Below, piece by piece: positions 39,420 to 48,380 of a DNA stretch of 64,000 nucleotides. Made by a program: the position numbers and the translations under genes. Under the pieces are notes generated by a model. That model worked only from the letters and a program-made list of their open reading frames with translations. It was not told where the DNA came from and did not search any database. Source of the stretch: Novilysobacter selenitireducens (GTDB taxonomy: Bacteria > Pseudomonadota > Gammaproteobacteria > Xanthomonadales > Xanthomonadaceae); assembly GCF_020026895.1 (NCBI RefSeq), contig NZ_JAINZW010000003.1, positions 248,001-312,000 of the forward strand. The letters run 5' to 3'. How positions within the stretch are numbered: the first letter of the stretch is position 1; each line of letters starts with the position of its first letter.

Positions 39420-40292
39420 ATGTTCGGTAAGCAGGCCACCACCCCCGCCGTCGACGCCGCTGTTGGGCGCGCGGTGAACTACGAACTCACCATCGCCGAC
39501 CTGGCCCGCAGGAGCGAGCGCCGTGCGTGGATGCTCGCGTTCGCCGCGATCACGATGGCCGTGCTGCTGGCCGCCGGCTGCTTCGCGCTGCTTCCGCTGA
39601 AGGAGAAGGTGCCGTTCCTGGTGATGGCCGACGCGCACACCGGCAACGCAGCCGTGGCACGCGTGGATAGTGATTTCGGACAGCGTTGGGTCACGGCGAG
39701 CGAAGCGGTCAACCGCAGCCACGTAGCGCGCTTCGTCACGATGCGCGAGGCCTTCGACGATGCACTGATGCAGCTGCGGGACTGGCGTGCGGTGCACAGC
39801 ATGTCGGCGCCGCAGGTGGCCGCCGCGTTCAGTGCATTGCACTCGCCGCGCAACCCGGACCGGCCGTTCTCGATCTACGGGCGCGGAAAGGCGGTGCGGG
39901 TTCGCATCCTCAGCATCGTGTTCATGGGTGGTGGGGTCGACACGCCACCCGACGGCGCCACCGTGCGCTTCCAGCGCAGCGTCTACGACAAGGGCAGTGG
40001 TGTGATCGAGCCCCTCGACAGCAAGATCGCCACGCTCGGCTTCACCTACAAGCCCGGCCTGAAGATGGACGAGCAGGACCGCATCGAGAATCCGCTCGGG
40101 TTTCAGGTGACCAGCTACCGCGTCGACAACGATTACGCCGCGATGCCACCGCTGGAGCGGCCTCCGGGCCATTCGGAGGCAAAGGTGCCGACGGAGGATC
40201 CGACGGCTGCGCCTGCGGTGGAAGCGGCAGATGTGGCCGGAGCCGCGGAGCCGTCCATGACGACGACAGGCGGACAGGGGGCTGCGGAATGA
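39420..40292 (+). CDS. virB8: Type IV secretion inner-membrane protein VirB8
   Basis: 290 residues. A cytoplasmic N-terminus (to about 35) is followed by one membrane helix (WMLAFAAITMAVLLAAGCFALLPL) and a periplasmic NTF2-like domain with VVNRSHVARFVTMREAF-type and GFTYKP-GLKMDEQDRIENPLGF-type motifs, the typical VirB8 ending. A C-terminal Pro/Ala/Glu tail is extra. VirB8 nucleates assembly at the inner membrane. Its stop overlaps the virB9 start by 4 bases. Confidence 0.93.
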   Translation: MFGKQATTPAVDAAVGRAVNYELTIADLARRSERRAWMLAFAAITMAVLLAAGCFALLPLKEKVPFLVMADAHTGNAAVARVDSDFGQRWVTASEAVNRSHVARFVTMREAFDDALMQLRDWRAVHSMSAPQVAAAFSALHSPRNPDRPFSIYGRGKAVRVRILSIVFMGGGVDTPPDGATVRFQRSVYDKGSGVIEPLDSKIATLGFTYKPGLKMDEQDRIENPLGFQVTSYRVDNDYAAMPPLERPPGHSEAKVPTEDPTAAPAVEAADVAGAAEPSMTTTGGQGAAE

Positions 40293-41050
40293 GCCGTTAC
40301 CTGCAAGCCGCTGTCCTGATGCTGGTCGCCGCGATGGCGGGGTGCCTGCCGCGACCCGCGCAGGCCCAGGCCATCGACGAATACGAGTACGTGCCGGACC
40401 GCGTCTACCCGGTGCGCACGGGCCTCGGCATCACCACCCAGATCGAGCTCAGCCCGGACGAGGAGATTCTCGACTACAGCAGCGGCTTCAGCAGTGGCTG
40501 GGACCTGGTGCGGCGTGGGCACGTGTTCTACCTGAAGCCGCGGAACGTCGACGTCGACACCAACCTGATGGTGCGCACGAAGACGCACGCCTACATCTTC
40601 GAGCTCAATGTGGTCGCGACTGACTGGACCGAGCTCGAACAGGCCAAGCGTGCCGGCGTGCAGTACCGGATCAGGTTCCGCTATCCCCCCGATACGCGCT
40701 TCAGCGCGAGCGTGGCAGCGACGGACATGACGCCCGAGCTGGATATCGGCCTGGACAAGGATCGCAGCTATCACTTCGGCTACGACTACTCGACACGGGG
40801 CGACGACGCGTGGCTGGTGCCGTCTAACGTCTACGACGACGGGCGCTTCACCTACATCCGCATGAACCCCTCACCGCAATTGCCGACCGGCAACTTTCCG
40901 GCCGTATTCGGTCGCGAGGAAGCGGATGGCGAGGACTTCGTGGTCAACACCACCGTCGAGGCGAACACGCTCGTGGTCCACGGCACCTATCCCTACCTGG
41001 TGATTCGCCACGGCAGGAACGTGGTCGGGTTGAGGAGGCGATTCCCATGA
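40289..41050 (+). CDS. virB9: Type IV secretion core protein VirB9
   Basis: 253 residues with a signal peptide likely cleaved at QAQA; an AMAGC lipobox-like stretch is also present. The N-terminal beta domain (RVYPVRTGLGITTQIELSPDEEI, YLKPRNVDVDTNLMV) and C-terminal domain (AWLVPSNVYDDGRFTYIRM, HGTYPYLVIRHGRNVVGLRRRF) match VirB9/TrbG. It forms the outer-membrane core ring with VirB7 and VirB10. Overlaps of 4 bases at both ends imply translational coupling. Confidence 0.94.
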   Translation: MSRYLQAAVLMLVAAMAGCLPRPAQAQAIDEYEYVPDRVYPVRTGLGITTQIELSPDEEILDYSSGFSSGWDLVRRGHVFYLKPRNVDVDTNLMVRTKTHAYIFELNVVATDWTELEQAKRAGVQYRIRFRYPPDTRFSASVAATDMTPELDIGLDKDRSYHFGYDYSTRGDDAWLVPSNVYDDGRFTYIRMNPSPQLPTGNFPAVFGREEADGEDFVVNTTVEANTLVVHGTYPYLVIRHGRNVVGLRRRFP

Positions 41051-42234
41051 GCAACGACGCACCCGCCCACGCACGCGAGCCGGCACACGACGTACAGCCG
41101 GGGCGCGAAGCAGCAGCCAATCCTTACTACGCGGGCGAGACGTCCACGCCAGACCTGGATGCGGGCGCTCCCGTGCTCAGGAGCAGCGACGTGCAGCGCC
41201 TCAACCGCAAGGCGCTTCTGTTCCTCGCCGGTATCGTGATTGCACTATTGGCCGCGGCGTTCTGGATACTCGGCAATGCAGGCAACGACGCTTCCTCGCA
41301 GCCTCGCCAGCGCCAGGAGGCGGTGGTCATTCCGGCGTTGCCGGATGCGCCGCCGTTGCCACAACCGGCACCCGAGGCGGTCGCGCCGGTCGCACTGGTG
41401 GAGCCCCCGCCGGAACTGCCACCGCTGCCGCCTGCAGGTGAGCCGTTCGGCACGGGCTATGCGGCCACCAGGGCACCGACGCTGCTGGAGCGGCGCATGC
41501 GCGACGGCGGTGATCCTGCTGCTGTCGATTCCTCACCGGCTGGTCCCTGGGCCGGGATGCTGCCACCGGGGGCCGTCCCAACGGCGGCAATAGCGGACAC
41601 GCAGAAGGACGATGCTGGTAGCGCCAGTGCAGCGCGCCCCATCCGCCGCCCGGACACGCTGCTCGTGCGCGGCACGTACATCCGTTGCGTGCTGGAGACG
41701 CGGATCGTGACGGATGTCCCCGGTTTTACCTCCTGCATCGTCACCGAGCCGGTGTACTCCATCAACGGCCGCCGCCTGTTGATACCCAAGGGCTCCAAGG
41801 TGCTGGGGCGCTACAACACCGGACCCACCGGCCCACGGGTCGAAGTGGTGTGGGACCGGATCACGACGCCCAATGGCCTGGACGTCGCCATGTCCAGCCC
41901 GGGCGTGGACAACCTCGGCTCGGCCGGGCACCCAGGGCACTACAGCGCCCACTGGGGCCAACGGATCGCGTCGGCCCTGCTCATCAGCCTGATCAGCGAT
42001 GCCTTCAAATACGCAGCCGCGGAGGAGGGCCCGCGTTCGTCGGAGATTGGTGCCGGTGGCGTGGTCGTCCAGTCGCCGTACGAGAGCACCACGGCGCGCA
42101 CGATGGAACGGCTCGCCAACCAGGCGCTGGAAACCAGCCGTCCGCCGACCGTCACGATCCACCAGGGCACGGTGGTGACCGTTTACGTGGCGCGGGATGT
42201 CGACTTCTCCGGCGTGGTGGCGGCATTGCAATGA
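41047..42234 (+). CDS. virB10: Type IV secretion energy-sensing core protein VirB10
   Basis: 395 residues. Cytoplasmic N-terminus, one membrane helix (LLFLAGIVIALLAAAFWILG, about 57-76), a Pro-rich periplasmic linker (PALPDAPPLPQPAPEAVAPV), and the C-terminal TrbI/VirB10 beta-barrel domain (LLVRGTYIRCVLETRIVTD, GSKVLGRYNTGPTG, GHPGHYSAHWGQRIASALL). It spans both membranes and couples ATPases to the outer-membrane pore. Overlaps virB9 and virB11 by 4 bases. Confidence 0.95.
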   Translation: MSNDAPAHAREPAHDVQPGREAAANPYYAGETSTPDLDAGAPVLRSSDVQRLNRKALLFLAGIVIALLAAAFWILGNAGNDASSQPRQRQEAVVIPALPDAPPLPQPAPEAVAPVALVEPPPELPPLPPAGEPFGTGYAATRAPTLLERRMRDGGDPAAVDSSPAGPWAGMLPPGAVPTAAIADTQKDDAGSASAARPIRRPDTLLVRGTYIRCVLETRIVTDVPGFTSCIVTEPVYSINGRRLLIPKGSKVLGRYNTGPTGPRVEVVWDRITTPNGLDVAMSSPGVDNLGSAGHPGHYSAHWGQRIASALLISLISDAFKYAAAEEGPRSSEIGAGGVVVQSPYESTTARTMERLANQALETSRPPTVTIHQGTVVTVYVARDVDFSGVVAALQ

Positions 42235-43292
42235 CACCCCAGGCCGCCACCGCGATCCGCCCGCCCGAAGCATCGGTCAGCCCTCTGTCGGGCGCCTTCC
42301 TCGACTACCAGTACGACGTGCTGGGCATCGGGCCGTACCTCGCCATGCCGGGTGTCACGGAGATCTGCATCAACCGACCCGGCGAGCTGTACCTGGAAAG
42401 ACGCGAGGGCTGGCAGCGGGTGGACGTACCGTCGCTAACGTTCGATCGCGCGCGGCAGTTCTGCACCGCGGTAGTCAACGAAAGCAACACCGGCCAGCGC
42501 ATTACCGATGCAGATCCCGTGGTGTCGTTGACCTTTCCGACCGGCCAGCGCGCCCAGTTCGTGATCCCGCCCGCCTGCGAGGCCGGCAACGTGTCGATCA
42601 CGATCCGCCTGCCATCGCGAGACAGCCGGACGTTGGAGGATTACCGGGCCGACGGCTTCTTCGATCGGATCCTGGAGCAGGGACGGGTGCTGGACGACCA
42701 CGACCGCGAGCTGCTGGAGCTGCGCCACGCGCGCGACTACGCAACGTTCTTCAGGCAGGCCGTGCTGTATCGCAAGAACATCGTGGTGGCCGGTGCCACG
42801 GGAAGCGGCAAGACCACCTTCATGAAAGCGTTGGTCAACCATATCCCCGCGCACGAGCGGCTTGTCACCATCGAGGATGCGCGCGAGCTGTTCATCAGCC
42901 AGCCTAACGCGGTCCACCTGCTGTACTCGAAGGGCGGGCAAAGCGCCAGCAACGTCACGGCTAAGAGCTGCATGGAAGCGTGCCTGCGGATGAAGCCGGA
43001 CCGCATCATCCTGGCCGAGCTGCGAGGCGACGAGGCGTTCTACTTCATCCGCAACTGCGCGTCGGGGCACCCGGGATCGATCACCAGCTGCCACGCGGGC
43101 AGCACGGCCCAGACCTGGGACCAGCTTGCGCTGATGGTCAAGGCCTCGGCCGAAGGCAGCGGGCTGGAGTTCGACGTGATCCGTCGCCTGCTGATGTCGA
43201 CCATCGACATCGTTGTCCACATCAAGGCACATGCCGGGCGGCGCTACATCACCGGCATCGATTTCGACCCGGAGCGGCACCTCGCCCGATGA
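42231..43292 (+). CDS. virB11: Type IV secretion hexameric ATPase VirB11
   Basis: 353 residues. N-terminal domain with MPGVTEICINRPGELYLE, then a RecA-like ATPase: Walker A GATGSGKTTF (about 188-197), an Asp/Glu box (TIEDARELF), a Walker B/His box region with RMKPDRIILAELRGDEAFYF and SGHPGSITSCHAGS. It is complete. VirB11 hexamers drive pilus assembly and substrate transfer at the inner membrane. Confidence 0.96.
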   Translation: MTPQAATAIRPPEASVSPLSGAFLDYQYDVLGIGPYLAMPGVTEICINRPGELYLERREGWQRVDVPSLTFDRARQFCTAVVNESNTGQRITDADPVVSLTFPTGQRAQFVIPPACEAGNVSITIRLPSRDSRTLEDYRADGFFDRILEQGRVLDDHDRELLELRHARDYATFFRQAVLYRKNIVVAGATGSGKTTFMKALVNHIPAHERLVTIEDARELFISQPNAVHLLYSKGGQSASNVTAKSCMEACLRMKPDRIILAELRGDEAFYFIRNCASGHPGSITSCHAGSTAQTWDQLALMVKASAEGSGLEFDVIRRLLMSTIDIVVHIKAHAGRRYITGIDFDPERHLAR

Positions 43293-43385
43293 CGGAGCGA
43301 AATGCATCGGGACGGCCAGGCGCGCTGAACGCATGACACAGGGAAGGCACCGCTGAAGGAGCGGGCAGGGACAAGGAGCAGGTCG

Positions 43386-44129
43386 GTGTTGCCAGGAATC
43401 GAACAATTCGGATGCGGTGAGCTCGCAGTGCCCACTGCCGTGATGCAGCACGTCGTGGCGGTCGAGTCGTCGTACAACCCGTTCGCCATTGGCGTCGTGG
43501 GCGGGCGGTTGGCGCGTCAGCCGCGAAGCCTGGAAGAGGCCGTAGCCACCGCACGAATGCTCGAAGCGAAGGGGCGCAACTTCTCGGTCGGGCTTGCGCA
43601 GGTTAACCGGCACAACCTGACGGCGCAGGGCCTGGCGGGGTACGTGCAGGCGTTCAGCGCGTGCAGCAACCTCGCCGCCGGTGCACGCATCCTCGCCGAC
43701 TGCCGTCAGCGCGCAGGGGGCGACTGGAACAAGGCGTTCAGTTGCTACTACTCGGGCAACTTCGTGACCGGCTTCCGGCACGGCTACGTGCAGAAGATCC
43801 ACGCGTCCATGCGCGCCGCGGGCGACCGGCAGGTGGAAGAGGGCACGCCGTTTGTTCCGCTGGCGCCGACGCAGGACGCTGCCAGCAGGCGCCCGACAGC
43901 GCTTCAACGCACGACCCGCGTGCCGGCGGCCAATGTTTCCTCCAATCAGCCTTCGGCTCGACAGGATCCGACTCTATCGGGGTCCGTATCAGGGGCGCCC
44001 GCGTCCAGCACCGCTGCACAGGCCGTGGCCGTATCGACCTTGACCAAACCCGCAATGCAGGCCGCGGGGACCGCCCCGCCGTCGACACGCGCACCCGACG
44101 CAGACGCCGATGCCGCGTTCGTCTTCTGA
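43386..44129 (+). CDS. virB1: VirB1-like lytic transglycosylase
   Basis: 247 residues from GTG 43386, which has AAGGAG seven bases upstream. The SLT-type domain has catalytic Glu in HHVVAVESSYNPFAIG-like context (VESSYNPFAIG), then FSVGLAQVNRHNL and FSCYYSGNF. A long Ser/Ala/Pro/Thr-rich tail (from about 150) is low-complexity. It would open peptidoglycan for the secretion apparatus. No clear signal peptide is seen from this start, unusual for a periplasmic enzyme. The 93-base gap before it contains only very short frames. Confidence 0.85.
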   Translation: MLPGIEQFGCGELAVPTAVMQHVVAVESSYNPFAIGVVGGRLARQPRSLEEAVATARMLEAKGRNFSVGLAQVNRHNLTAQGLAGYVQAFSACSNLAAGARILADCRQRAGGDWNKAFSCYYSGNFVTGFRHGYVQKIHASMRAAGDRQVEEGTPFVPLAPTQDAASRRPTALQRTTRVPAANVSSNQPSARQDPTLSGSVSGAPASSTAAQAVAVSTLTKPAMQAAGTAPPSTRAPDADADAAFVF

Positions 44130-44193
44130 AATCCGGGGCGGGCTTCGCGCCTGCCTCGTCCGCTCCAACACCACCACCAAGGGGAATCGATCC

Positions 44194-44577
44194 ATGAATG
44201 CATCCAGTCGCAACACCGACCGCTCCGCACGTCGCATCGAACTGCGTTACCTCGCTACCATCGGCGGCTCGCTCTACGCCACGGCCGGTACGGCGCTGGC
44301 GCAGGCAGGCAGCTACGGCGGCACCGACACCAAGGTCACCAGCTTCCTCAACAACATCAACGGCCTGCTCAACCTGGCGTCGATCGCGGTGGTCACGATC
44401 GCCATCATCTTCGCCGGCTACCAGATCGCCTTCGCCCACAAGCGCATCGCGGACGTCGCGCCGATCCTCATCGGTGGCCTGCTCATCGGTGCAGCGGCAC
44501 AGATCGCCAAGATGCTGATCGGCGACCCCGATGCACCCGTGGCGATGCTGCACCTGCTGCCGATGATGATCGCCTGA
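44194..44577 (+). CDS. virB2: VirB2-like T4SS pilin
   Basis: 127 residues; AAGGGGAA precedes the ATG. A long signal peptide ends in ALAQA, giving a mature protein of about 90 residues with two membrane helices (LASIAVVTIAIIFAGYQIAF and VAPILIGGLLIGAAAQIAK), as in VirB2/TrbC. It is the major pilin subunit or channel lining. Position between virB1 and virB3 agrees with the canonical order. Confidence 0.9.
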   Translation: MNASSRNTDRSARRIELRYLATIGGSLYATAGTALAQAGSYGGTDTKVTSFLNNINGLLNLASIAVVTIAIIFAGYQIAFAHKRIADVAPILIGGLLIGAAAQIAKMLIGDPDAPVAMLHLLPMMIA

Positions 44578-44593
44578 GACCGGATTCGGATCC

Positions 44594-44908
44594 ATGAAGA
44601 AGAACGTGCTGTTCCGTGGGTGCACCCGCCCGGCGATGTTCATGGGCGTGCCGTACGTGCCCTTCTTCGTCGGTGCGGGCGGGTGCCTGCTGCTCGCCAT
44701 GTACATCAACCTGCTGCTCCTGCTGCTGATGCCGGGCGTGATCTTCGTGATGCGGCAGATGGCGCGCCGCGACGAGATGATCTTCCGGTTGCTTGGGCTG
44801 CACTGGATGCACCGGCTACGGGTACGCAATGCCCGGCAGCACGAGGGGCTCTGGGTTTTCTCGCCCCATGGCCACCGGTCGCCCGCGGGCGACCGGCCTG
44901 CCCGATGA
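44594..44908 (+). CDS. virB3: VirB3-like inner-membrane protein
   Basis: 104 residues. VLFRGCTRPAMFMGVPYVPF is the family's N-terminal signature, followed by two adjoining hydrophobic segments (FFVGAGGCLLLAMYINLLLLLLMPGVIFVM) and a basic cytoplasmic tail. VirB3 partners with VirB4 in the inner-membrane complex. It starts 16 bases after virB2. Confidence 0.9.
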   Translation: MKKNVLFRGCTRPAMFMGVPYVPFFVGAGGCLLLAMYINLLLLLLMPGVIFVMRQMARRDEMIFRLLGLHWMHRLRVRNARQHEGLWVFSPHGHRSPAGDRPAR

Positions 44909-44997
44909 CAGGCGCTCAAGTTTGCCGGCACCGCGGTGCCGGCCCGACCAGGTGTCGCAGTGCCGTCCCCGCTTCTCCGCCAAGTCCCCGGTAGCCC

Positions 44998-47484
44998 GTG
45001 AGCATGTTCAATCCCGATACGCCGATCAGCGAGTTCGTCCCGCTGTCCACCCATGTATCGCCGACGGTGATGAAGACCACCGGGGGCGACTACCTGCTGG
45101 CGTGGCGGCTGGGTGGGCTGCCGTTCGTTGGCCGCGAGCAGTGGGAGATCGAGCACCGCCACAACACCTTTAACCGGATGCTCCAGACGCTGCGTGCACC
45201 AGATTTCGTCAACGTGGCGTTCTGGGTCCACGACGTCCGCCGGCGGGGTCGGATCAGGGGCGGTGGACAATTCAGCCAGGCATTCAACCAGCAACTGTCG
45301 GATGCGTACTTCGAGTCGCTGTCGTCCCAGAAGGTCATGCAGAACGAGTTGTACCTGACCATGCTGTATCGGCCGATAGTGTCCGGCAAGCGCTTCGTGG
45401 AAAAGTCAGCCGACCCCGTCCGGCTGCAGTCCGAACAGGACCAGGCCATCGCCAAGGTGCTCGAGCTGGCCGGCAACGTCGAGGCTGTCCTGAAGGACTA
45501 TGCGCCCAACCGCTTGGGCATGTACGAAGCCCCCAACGGGGTCGTGTTCTCCGAGGTACTGGAGTTCTACGGCTACCTCCTCAACCGCGTGGATGAGCCC
45601 GTCCCCGTGCTCGAGGCGCCGGTCGCCGGCTACCTGCCCGTCAGCCGGCACATGTTCTCGGCCAAGACCGGCGACTTCGTCATCCGCACCCCCGATGGGC
45701 GCAACCACTTCGGCGCGATGCTCAACATAAAGGAGTACTCGGACGCCACGTACCCGGGCATCCTCAACGGCCTGAAGTACTTGGACCTCGAGTACGTCAT
45801 CACGCACTCCTTCAGTCCGGTCGGGCGCCAGGACGCGCTGAAGGTGCTGGACCGCACCAAGGGAATGATGATTTCCTCCGGGGACAAGGCCGTCAGCCAG
45901 ATCGTCGAGTTGGACCACGCGATGGACCAGCTGGCGTCGGGCAACTTCGTCCTCGGCGAGTACCACTTCAGCCTCGCCCTGTACGCCGAGCAGCAGGAAC
46001 GGCTGGCGCACCACATCGCCACGGCCCGTGCGGAGCTCTCCAACGCCGGCTTCGTTTCCGCACGCGAGGACCTTGCAGTGGCCGCGGCGTTCTACGCGCA
46101 GCTGCCGGGGAACTGGAAGTGCCGGACGCGGCTCGCCAATGTCAGTTCGCTGAACTTCCTGGGGTTGTCGCCGCTGCACAACTTCGCGACCGGCAAGAAG
46201 GACGGCAACCCGTGGGGTGGATGCGTGACGGTCCTCCAGACCACCAACGGCCAGCCCTACTACTTCAACTTCCACGCCACGCATCCGGCAGAAAACTCCG
46301 TGGGCGAGAAGGCGATCGCCAACACCATGGTCATCGGCAAGTCCGGCACCGGCAAGACGGCGCTGATCAACTTCCTGCTGAGCCAGGTGCAGAAGCTGGA
46401 GCCGGCGCCGACGGTGTTCTTCTTCGACAAGGACCGCGGCGCGGAGATCTTCGTCCGTGCCTGCGGTGGCAACTACATGGCGCTGGACAACGGCCAGCCA
46501 ACTGGATTCAACCCGTTCCAGTGCGAGCGCAGCGAGCGCAATGTCCAGTTCCTGGCCGACCTGGTGAAGGTGCTGGCAGGCAAGCTCGACTACACGGCGC
46601 GCGAGGAGTCAGACATCTTTCGCGCCGTGGAGGCCATGCTCGACACGCCGCGTCACCTTCGCAGCATGACGAACTTCCAGAAGAGCCTGCCCAACATGGG
46701 CGACGACGGGTTGTACGCCCGCCTGCGCAAGTGGACCGTCGGTCATTCGCTCGGCTGGGTGTTCGATAACCCCGACGATACGATCGACCTGTCCCGGGCC
46801 AACATCATCGGCTTCGATTACACCGACATCCTCGATAACCCCGAGGTCCGCGTGCCGGTGATCAACTACCTGCTGCATCGGCTGGAGGAGCTGATCGATG
46901 GCCGGCCGCTGATCTACGTGATGGACGAGTTCTGGAAGATCCTCGACGGGCAGGGCGGGCTCAAGGAGTTCGCCAAGAACAAGCAGAAGACCATTCGCAA
47001 GCAGAACGGCTTGGGCATCTTTGCCACGCAGAGCCCCGAGGATGCACTGGCCAGCGATATCGCCGCGGCACTCATCGAGCAGACCGCCACGCTGATCCTG
47101 CTTCCCAATCCGAACGCCAGCCGGGAGGACTACGTCGACGGGTTGAAGCTGACCGACGCGGAATACCAGGTGGTGGTGAACCTGGACGAGCGTTCCCGAT
47201 GCTTCCTCGTCAAGCAGGGCCATGCGTCCAGCGTCTGCCAGCTCAACCTGCGCGGCATGGACGACGCGCTGTCGGTGATCTCCGCGTCCACCGACAACAT
47301 CGAGGTCATGCATCGGGTGCTGGCGGAGGAGGCGCTGCGTCACGGCACGTCCGCGAACGCATTGCGACCCGAACAGTGGCTCGAACGCTTCTACGCCGAG
47401 CGCAAGGGGTCAGGCAGGCGTCCTGCGAAATCGGACACCGCGCCGCGCGCGCCCGACGCCGCAATGCACGCCACGCCCGCCTGA
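44998..47484 (+). CDS. virB4: Type IV secretion ATPase VirB4
   Basis: 828 residues (GTG 44998; ATG 45004 two codons later is equally possible, and no strong ribosome site separates them). CagE/TrbE/VirB4 N-terminal domain (about 1-400) followed by the ATPase domain: Walker A IGKSGTGKTALI (about 446), Walker B YVMDEFWKIL, and EQTATLILLPNP near the end. It energises pilus assembly and protein export at the inner membrane. It is the largest gene of the cluster. Confidence 0.96.
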   Translation: MSMFNPDTPISEFVPLSTHVSPTVMKTTGGDYLLAWRLGGLPFVGREQWEIEHRHNTFNRMLQTLRAPDFVNVAFWVHDVRRRGRIRGGGQFSQAFNQQLSDAYFESLSSQKVMQNELYLTMLYRPIVSGKRFVEKSADPVRLQSEQDQAIAKVLELAGNVEAVLKDYAPNRLGMYEAPNGVVFSEVLEFYGYLLNRVDEPVPVLEAPVAGYLPVSRHMFSAKTGDFVIRTPDGRNHFGAMLNIKEYSDATYPGILNGLKYLDLEYVITHSFSPVGRQDALKVLDRTKGMMISSGDKAVSQIVELDHAMDQLASGNFVLGEYHFSLALYAEQQERLAHHIATARAELSNAGFVSAREDLAVAAAFYAQLPGNWKCRTRLANVSSLNFLGLSPLHNFATGKKDGNPWGGCVTVLQTTNGQPYYFNFHATHPAENSVGEKAIANTMVIGKSGTGKTALINFLLSQVQKLEPAPTVFFFDKDRGAEIFVRACGGNYMALDNGQPTGFNPFQCERSERNVQFLADLVKVLAGKLDYTAREESDIFRAVEAMLDTPRHLRSMTNFQKSLPNMGDDGLYARLRKWTVGHSLGWVFDNPDDTIDLSRANIIGFDYTDILDNPEVRVPVINYLLHRLEELIDGRPLIYVMDEFWKILDGQGGLKEFAKNKQKTIRKQNGLGIFATQSPEDALASDIAAALIEQTATLILLPNPNASREDYVDGLKLTDAEYQVVVNLDERSRCFLVKQGHASSVCQLNLRGMDDALSVISASTDNIEVMHRVLAEEALRHGTSANALRPEQWLERFYAERKGSGRRPAKSDTAPRAPDAAMHATPA

Positions 47485-47533
47485 CGGGTGCCACCCCATG
47501 CGAATCCAGCCGCCCACAGCTTCGAGGTCGCCA

Positions 47534-48292
47534 ATGACGTCACATGCCCGCCCCTCCCTGATGCACCGCCGCCCCGTTATGTGGACGGTGGCATTGCTCG
47601 CGTGCGCATGGACCGGTCAGGCGGTCGCGCAATGGCACGTGATCGACCGTGACCTGATCCGCGAGAGCCAGCAGCAGTGGAAGGAAGAGAACGAGCTGCG
47701 CGAGAAGGCCAACGAGCGCCTCGACAACCTGCAGACACTGGGCAAGCACGAAACGGCGGGCGAGGAGGCAGACGAGCCGGCGGTGAAGCTGGATGCCAAC
47801 AATCCGGGTGGAACCGTCAGCATCAGCCAGGACAAGCGCTGCCCTGCACCAGCAGGGAAGGGCGCGGTCCTCAAGCAGCAGCACCAACTGTGCCAGGAGA
47901 TCGTCAAGACGGAGCTGGCGCGATACACCTACGCGCTGAAGATGCATGAGCTCACGCGGACGCGCTACGAGCGGTTCGAAGCGATCCAGGAAGAGCGCGA
48001 GGGACTGAAGGAAGAGCAGCAGGGGCGGCTGCAGGACAACAGCAACAAGCTGCTCGCCCTGATGTCATTGATGGAAATCGACCGCCAGCAGTACCGGACC
48101 TACATGGATGCGTACGAGGCGCGGCTGGCGTACCTGTCTGCGGCGCGGGACCGGCTGACGCGGGATGCGCTGCACGGAAAGAAGGACGGCGGAGGCCTCG
48201 GCACCGGCGGCATCGTGGGTGGAATCGTCGGCGGCGCGGCGCTCAAGGCCGCGCTTGAGTTGGCCAAGACGCGCCAGCGGCATGAATTCTGA
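47534..48292 (+). CDS. virB5: VirB5-like exported protein of the T4SS cluster
   Basis: 252 residues from ATG 47534 (GAGG six bases upstream); an upstream ATG at 47498 lacks a ribosome site. A signal peptide (MWTVALLACAWTGQAVAQ) leads to a strongly helical charged protein with coiled-coil character (ESQQQWKEENELREKANERL, EAIQEEREGLKEEQQ) and two cysteines (KRCPAP, QLCQEI). A Gly-rich hydrophobic patch (GGIVGGIVGGAAL) lies near the end. VirB5 proteins are pilus-tip or adhesin subunits of this shape and occupy this position between virB4 and virB6. Sequence identity to VirB5 is not obvious, so the name rests mainly on context. Confidence 0.72.
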   Translation: MTSHARPSLMHRRPVMWTVALLACAWTGQAVAQWHVIDRDLIRESQQQWKEENELREKANERLDNLQTLGKHETAGEEADEPAVKLDANNPGGTVSISQDKRCPAPAGKGAVLKQQHQLCQEIVKTELARYTYALKMHELTRTRYERFEAIQEEREGLKEEQQGRLQDNSNKLLALMSLMEIDRQQYRTYMDAYEARLAYLSAARDRLTRDALHGKKDGGGLGTGGIVGGIVGGAALKAALELAKTRQRHEF

Positions 48293-48380
48293 AGGGCGCC
48301 ACCACGTCCGGCGGGCAGCTGATCGGCGTTAGACGGCCGGTACGTCGAACTGGCGAACATTTGATGGAGTCACGAGGCAT

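Noticed and set aside
43289-43356. Two mini frames between virB11 and virB1 linked by ATGA overlaps
   Set aside because: Only 15 and 7 codons long, without clear ribosome sites or composition suggesting protein.
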